A DNA stretch of 64,000 bases from Carnegiea gigantea (Eukaryota; Streptophyta; Magnoliopsida; Caryophyllales; Cactaceae). Position numbers and translations under genes: made by a program. Under the pieces are notes generated by a model, which was given only the letters and a program-made list of their open reading frames with translations, did not search any database and had not been told where the DNA came from. Positions 58,911 through 64,000 of the stretch are shown here, one piece after another (position 1 is the first letter of the stretch; every line of letters starts with the position of its first letter). The stretch covers positions 148,501 to 212,500 of the forward strand of contig JAKOGI010000180.1 of assembly GCA_029747015.1 (NCBI GenBank), given 5' to 3'.

Positions 58911-59350
58911 TAAATTTATATACTATGTTAGAAGAAGATTTAGATATCCTTTCCTGAGAAAACAGAAGAATGTTTAGACTACAATGTTAGTAACTATAAG
59001 AATTGAGAGGGTCTACATAGAATATTTCTATGTTAGGTGATTATGTTGAGTTCTCATATCCTTTAACATAAAAGTATGTTGGTTTTGATAGCATTCTTTA
59101 ATACCCTAATCGCTTTTATAGCTGGAGATATTTACTCAAATACTTTTGGACATTGATGACTGGCCTACAAATCATGGCAAACCTTGTTGGTGTGTTTTAC
59201 TTTCATTAAGACATTAACTGAATCTCTAAGAGGTTGCATAGCCTATAAATTAATGCTTTATGCTAAACATATTTAACTATGGAGTTTAAGAGCAGGCTCC
59301 TTTGCAAAAGCGATGCACCTTAGGTGATATAGAGGTACCACAAACTAAGT
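58911..59350 (+). repeat. Direct duplication, copy B, right part, with Cassandra-LTR-like tail
   Basis: It starts with the LINE TSD (58911-58927) and continues homology to copy A from about 47985 (AGAAGATTTAG / AGAGGATTTAC, TTAGTAAC, GATAGCAT). The tail at 59145-59350 has GATGACTGGCCTACAAATCA, TTTAACTATGGAGTTTA and GATGCACCTTAGGTGATAT. These match the Cassandra LTR and its 5S-like core, much decayed. Confidence 0.65.
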
Positions 59351-59415
59351 GTATGTTTTTGTAATATACAACAACAACTTCCCGTATGAGTCTTGTTATT
59401 ATGCGGTATGAAAAG

Positions 59416-59727
59416 TTTTGGAACTTGGGAATAGAGAAACAATAAAGTCAGGGAAATGGAGCTGAGTATTCTACTAAGAAAGACAAATTATTTCACACCT
59501 TTCATTGAATCAAAGACCAAATACATAGGAATGTAAGCTGAAAAACTAATCACCTAAGAAACAGCAGCTAAAACACTGAAATTTTGGATAGTGATCCACT
59601 ATCCAGATTTTGCTAACTGGAAATCTTCAACAAAAAAATACTGATCTAATAAATGTTGACTAAAAACTGTTATTGCTCCTAAAAATAAGGAAATAGCGAC
59701 CGACAATTTTGAAGCACTTAATTAACA
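59416..59727 (-). repeat. 3' LTR of copia element
   Basis: About 312 bp. The left edge reads TTTTGGAAC where the other LTR has TGTTGGAAC, and the right edge is TTAATTAACA. The adjacent CTCCCCCTTG (59728-59737) is the complement of a polypurine tract. Confidence 0.88.
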
Positions 59728-59739
59728 CTCCCCCTTGTT

Positions 59740-61090
59740 TCAAAACTTATTACTCCTAACTTCAATCTGAAATACTCATACTTGTCTGGAGGAAGGGACC
59801 TGGTCATAATATCTGCAACTTGCTAATTATTTCCATAATGCTTTGGCTGAACTTCTTCTTTCATAGTCAAGTCTCGAATGAAATGATAGCAAATGTCTAT
59901 GTGCTTTGTACAACTATGAAAAGTTAGATTTCTTAACATTGCTATAGCTGATTTGTTGTCATAATATATGTTTGTTACACGAATTTTTTCTTAACTAAAA
60001 TCTACAAGTATCTTCCTCGCCATGTTGCTTGACAAGCTAAAGAAGTCTCTACTATGTATTCAACTTCTGAGGAGGATAAAGCCATAGTATCATGTTTCTT
60101 TGAAATCCAAGAGACTACTCCAAAACCAGAAAGAATACTTGACCTCAATTACTTTTCCGATCATCCAAAGAACCTGTATAATCACTATCTATAAAGCCAT
60201 GCAATTTGAAATTATCAACATTGCTGTTCCAGACTCCATAATCTGATGTTCCAGTGACATAGAGTAAAATCCTTTTAGCAGCTCCAAGGTGATATAGAGA
60301 TGGACTATGCATGAAACTTGATACTACACTTATAAAGTGTGAAATGTCAGGTCGAGTATGTGAAAGATAATTTAGTCCACCCACAATGCTTAGAAAGTGT
60401 ATTGCACTAGCTTTTCCAGTACCATCTTCAGCCCTCAACGCCTCATCTAAATTCATAGGAGCACTTGCTGTGTTACACCCAATCATGTTATGCCTCTTGA
60501 GCAGATCCATTGTATATTTCTATTGAGAGGTAAAAATGCCATCTGTACCTTGCTTCTCTTCAAGTCCAAGAAAATACTGTAATAATCCCAAATCGATCAT
60601 CTCAAATGTTTTCATCGTGCAAGATTTAAAATCAGCAACAAGAGACTCAAAAGACCCTATGTATATTATGTCATCAACATATAAACAAACCACCAAGAAA
60701 TCACTATCACCTTGCCTTTTAAAATAAAAAGCAGGTTCATTTGTACTTCGTTCGAAACTATTTTTAGCAAAAAAGTATCAATTTTCTTGTACCATGCACG
60801 TGGAGCTTATTTAAGCTCGTACAAAACCCTTTTTAACTTATAGACTTCGTTCTCCTCACCATTGATCATAAATCCTTCAGGTTACAAAACGAATACCTCC
60901 TCATTTAGTTCCCCATGTAAAAAGGCAGACTTCACATCAAATTGAAACACACGCCATTTAAACTGAGCAGGTAATGTTAGAAAAATTCTTATAGTTTCAA
61001 AACGAGCCATAGTCAACACCTTACTATTGAGTATATCCTTTTGCAAGTAACCAGCCCTTGTATCCATCAGCATTATATTTGGTGTGAAAA
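59740..61090 (-). pseudogene. copia reverse transcriptase and RNase H, broken
   Basis: Minus-strand text from about 61073: KVLTMARFETIRIFL, then RVFQFDVKSAFLHGELNEEV (RT), and VVCLYVDDIIYI with an intact YVDD box (60670-60681). The piece 60510-60145 (NTASAPMNLDEAL, GGLNYLSHTRPDISHF, AAKRILLYVTGTSDYG) leads into RNase H (SGYSFGFGVVSWISKKH, ALSSSEVEYI, then KHIDICYHFIRD at about 59910-59875). The end is near 59745. Stops at several places interrupt. Confidence 0.87.
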
Positions 61091-61379
61091 AACTAGTTCA
61101 AACCAATAGCACTTTCCCCTTCTGACAAGTCTACCAAATGCTAACTCTGATTTTTCTGAACAGCCAATAGCTCTTCTTCCATAGCTTTGCACCACTCAGG
61201 TTCTTTTGCAGCTTTGTCAAAGTAGATAGGGTCTAAAACAAGCAAAGCAAAGGTAGATGTACAGCAACATACTTGGGATTTGGTTTCTCTCTCATTGATC
61301 TTGTTAGTGAGAGCGACATATCTGAAGGCTCCTCAAGATTCATGGGTAATGAAACTTTGATGGTGAACTTGCAGTTGAA

Positions 61380-62300
61380 CTTATTGCTAAATTGCAGGCG
61401 AATTTGCAGAAGAATTTATAGGTGAACTCGCAGGAGTAGAATCAGGTTTGTTAAATGAGGGATCTTTCATAGGAACACCTTGTTGTACTTGTTCTTCATA
61501 CCAATCCCAACTTACAGCTTCATCAAATATTACGTCCCTGCTTATTTTCACTTTACCACTCGCAGGATTATATAACTTATAAGCTTTAGACTGAGTACTA
61601 TATCCAACAAAGATACATTTTTCAGGCTTCTTATCCGACTTACGTTGTGAATGTGGTTGCATCATAGCATAAGCTATACAGCCAAAAACCCATAAGTGAC
61701 TTACCTTTGGACCTGCTACCCTTCCAAGCTTCATATGGAGTCATATTGTAGACTGCTTTTGTGGGTGAAATATTCAGGAGATAAACTACTGTAGCTACTT
61801 CCTTAGCCCAAAATTTTTTTAGGAACACCCCTTGCCTTCATCATGCTTCTCCCCGTCTCAACAACGATTCGATTCTTTCACTCAGCTACACGATTTTGGT
61901 TTGATGTGTTTGGCGTTGTGAGCTCTCTGTGAATTCCACACATTTCACAGAAGTTGTTAAAGGCACTTGAAACAAATTCGCCACCTTTGTCTAGTAGAAG
62001 AGTTTTAATCTGATAGCCACTTTGTTTATACACAAAAGCTTTAAATTTCTTGAAATTTTATGTTTTAAGAAATATATCCAGCTCATACGACTACAATCAT
62101 CAATGAAGCACAAAAATATCAACTTCTACCTAGTGACTCCACTGACATAGGACCACATAAATAAGCATGAACCAATTCCAAATAATTAGTGGGTCTCCAA
62201 GCCTTGCCTATTGAAAACGATGGTCTGCACTGCTTGCTATAACACATCCCTTATAGATCGAAGCTAAGTACACTAATCTCAGGCAACCAAAATGCCATGT
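61380..62300 (-). pseudogene. copia integrase, broken
   Basis: The core on the minus strand reads LLLDKGGEFVSSAFNNFCEM (about 62010-61950; normally D-x-G-x-E-F, with Arg to Lys), IHRELTTPNTSNQNRVAE and KNRIVVETGRSM, then KFWAKEVATVVYLLNISPTK and YEAWKGSR. The piece 61734-61387 has VFGCIAYAMMQPHSQRKSDK, then KCIFVGYSTQSKAYKLYNP, the conserved post-core segment. A TGA replaces the Arg codon after VAE. Confidence 0.87.
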
Positions 62301-62775
62301 TTTTGTTGCCTAATAATTGCAACCCATTAACGGTTAAATGATCATACCGCAAATGCCATAAATATTCTACGACACCTTTTTGGACAACCAATGCACAATT
62401 TTCATTTTTCACAGACACATCAAAGGGAAACATTCTATTTTTAGTCATTTGAACAGCAAAAGGTTTCTGTCCCGTCTTTTTGTCATGAATAATACAAGAA
62501 CCATCATCAAACAAAATAGAATCTCCACTCTCCAACAATTGATCAACACTCAAAAGATAATATGCAAGGTCAAGGAACATACTACACATAATGAATAAGC
62601 TTAACACTACCATCTGAAGTAATGATATCAACAGTACCTCGACCTTCAATTGTGATTGATGTGCCATTCGAAATCTTAACCTCTTATTTTTGTGACTCAT
62701 CAAGCTCTTTGAATAACGATTTTATGCCAGACATGTGATTTGAGCAACCACTGTCAACAAACCAAATGTCGTCAG
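62301..62775 (-). pseudogene. copia protease and pre-integrase domain
   Basis: The protease active-site text WFVDSGCSNHMSG is at about 62770-62730 on the minus strand. The piece 62703-62251 ends with VEYLWHLRYDHLTVNGLQLL, the gag-pre-integrase zinc segment (His and Cys residues partly replaced). Frame changes occur around 62700 and 62600. Confidence 0.83.
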
Positions 62776-63524
62776 ACGTAGCATCTGCGGAAGAGTGAGC
62801 CATGAATAAGTGATTGTCCTCTTGCAAAGTATCAGCAAGGTTGGCATGCTTATGCTCATTCTTTTGTTTTGTCCAGCATTTGAATTCTTTGTGCCCGAAT
62901 TTTTTACAATAACAACGCTGGGTGTTGCTCTTTCCACTGAATTGACCTCATCCTTGTCCACAACCATGGTAGCCTCCTCTACCTGATTTCTGACTGCTGA
63001 GTTTTCTAACTTGACCTTGTTAGACTCGCCCTTCATTTGGAATGCCTTTTCTTCCACCTTCTCATAGGATCGATTGATTCTGACTTCATGGGCTAAAAGT
63101 GAACCCATTAATTCATCAAAACTATATGTAGAGAGATCTTTTGATTCTTCTATTGTAGCAACAAGATGATCGAAATCTGTGGTTGGACTTCTCAACACCT
63201 TACTCACCATAATTTCATTATTGAGAGGTTCACCATATATTTTCATATGGCTTACAATTCCAGATACTGTAGAGTGATATTCTTGCACAGATTCTTTCAC
63301 TTTCACGATCAGTGATTCAAATTCACGCTGGAGTGTTTGTAATTTAACAGTTCCTGGGACTTGAACACTCCGGCGTGAATTTTAATGTACCCATTCTTAA
63401 CCAAATCCCATAGTTCCTGGGACTTGAACATAGTTTTCATTTTAAGGTTCCGAAGGTGGTATTTTCCATCTTTGAACATAGGAATCAGGGGTTGACAAGT
63501 AGAACTGGTGTTGTTGCCTACCAT
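62776..63524 (-). pseudogene. copia gag, broken
   Basis: The ATG at 63524 starts MVGNNTSSTCQPLIPMFKDG, then LKMKTMFKSQELWDLVKNGY, the N-terminal gag domain. The second piece 63306-62722 includes KESVQEYHSTVSGIVSHMKI, then FDHLVATIEESKDLSTYSFD and ELMGSLLAHEVRI (UBN2-type gag). The zinc knuckle CYCKKFGHKEFKC (about 62917-62879) is in a shifted frame. A short direct duplication of TTCAAGTCCCAGGAACT (63348-63364 and 63412-63428, complement) has disturbed the N-terminal part. Confidence 0.85.
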
Positions 63525-63695
63525 GGGTACTTCTCTTTTTTTTGGGGGGGGGGGAAGGGAAGTTTTTGGGCTCTCTCTGATTTTAGGGGCTGAGGACTTT
63601 CTCTTTCTTACTTTACCTTTTCGCCTAGCTTTTTTGAGAATTTTGTTTTGTAATTTTTATGGGCTGTAGGTGCCTTTTTCCACTCTTAAAGAATT

Positions 63696-63707
63696 GCTCT
63701 GATACCA
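63696..63707 (-). other. copia primer binding site
   Basis: GCTCTGATACCA is the exact complement of TGGTATCAGAGC, the tRNA-Met primer site, four bases from the 5' LTR. Confidence 0.92.
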
Positions 63708-63711
63708 AAAT

Positions 63712-64000
63712 TGTTGGAACTTGGGAACAGAGAAATAATAAAGTCAGGGAAATGAAGTTGAGTATTGTACTAAGAAAGATAAATTGCTTCACACCTATCA
63801 TTGAATCAAAGATCAAATATATAGGAATATAAGCTAAAAACCTAATCACCTAAAAAACAACAACTGAAACCCTGGAATTTTGGATAGTGACCCACTACCC
63901 AAATTTTGCTAACCGGAAATAATCAACAAAAAAAAATACTGAATCAGTAAACATTGACTATAAACTATTATTACTCCTAAAAATAAGGAAATAGCCACCG
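63712..64000 (-). repeat. 5' LTR of copia element, partial
   Basis: Starts TGTTGGAACTTGGG and aligns with 59416-59727 to the end of the window (AAATAAGGAAATAGC). The last 20-25 bp of the LTR lie outside. Confidence 0.9.

Larger units (their letters stand above)
59416..64000 (-). mobile_element. Ty1/copia retrotransposon, minus strand, runs off the window
   Basis: Homologous LTRs lie at 59416-59727 (3' LTR) and 63712 onwards (5' LTR, cut by the window end). Between them, on the minus strand, the order is gag, zinc knuckle, protease, integrase, reverse transcriptase, RNase H. Integrase before RT defines Ty1/copia. All genes have stops and frameshifts and the LTRs differ at many sites, so it is an old, inactive copy. 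I do not assign a lineage. Confidence 0.92.

Noticed and set aside
59364..59400. SINE tail (ACAACAACAAC) before the copia element
   Set aside because: Only the short CAA repeat matches; no adjoining conserved SINE body was seen.

Overview
The window is nuclear DNA from a flowering plant, most likely a eudicot. It carries spliced genes with short GT-AG introns, plant-type chromoviruses, copia, L1-type LINE, CACTA and Cassandra elements, and a ribosomal-protein promoter with telo-box and site II motifs. I cannot name the species. Three host genes are well supported. The first is the 3' part of a polypyrimidine-tract-binding protein gene of the Arabidopsis PTB3 type (+ strand, exons 6938-9933; its first RRM lies upstream of the window). 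The second is an Alba-domain RNA/DNA-binding protein with a C-terminal RGG tail (+ strand, 28598-34194, 8 coding exons, 250 aa). The third is cytosolic ribosomal protein uL3/RPL3 (- strand, 42881-45157, 5 coding exons, 389 aa). A weaker, unidentified candidate gene lies at about 35.5-36.7 kb (- strand).

Most of the rest is transposon-derived. A CRM/Galadriel-like Ty3 element (336-6825, TSD ATATG) sits in an intron of the PTB gene. A Reina-like Ty3 chromovirus with a C-terminal chromodomain (15167-20450, TSD GAAAC) is full length but broken by stops and frameshifts. Four LINE remnants are present: 13227-14160 (-), 22222-26737 (+, with poly(A)), 37127-41060 (-) and 50451-58910 (-, 5'-truncated, 17-bp TSD). 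A CACTA element with intact inverted ends (51279-57000, TSD GAA) is nested in the last LINE. A Ty1/copia element (59416 to beyond 64000, -) closes the window. Several non-autonomous inverted-repeat elements lie between genes and in introns.

The most structured region is 46.3-59.4 kb. An old direct duplication (copy A at 46300-48330; copy B at 49612-50450 plus 58911-59240) was invaded separately in each copy. Copy A received a tandem Cassandra TRIM with three LTRs, each originally carrying a 5S rRNA-like segment (46689-47740, TSD CAATC). Copy B received a truncated LINE, which then received the CACTA element. Target-site duplications make the order of events readable.

No operon-like functional system exists here. 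The host genes are independent RNA-biology and translation genes. I found no CRISPR array, no tRNA gene and no clear undescribed protein system. The novelty lies in element architecture (tandem Cassandra, nested insertions, two small inverted-repeat families in Alba introns, poly(T)-poly(G) junctions) and in the unidentified minus-strand exons near 36 kb.
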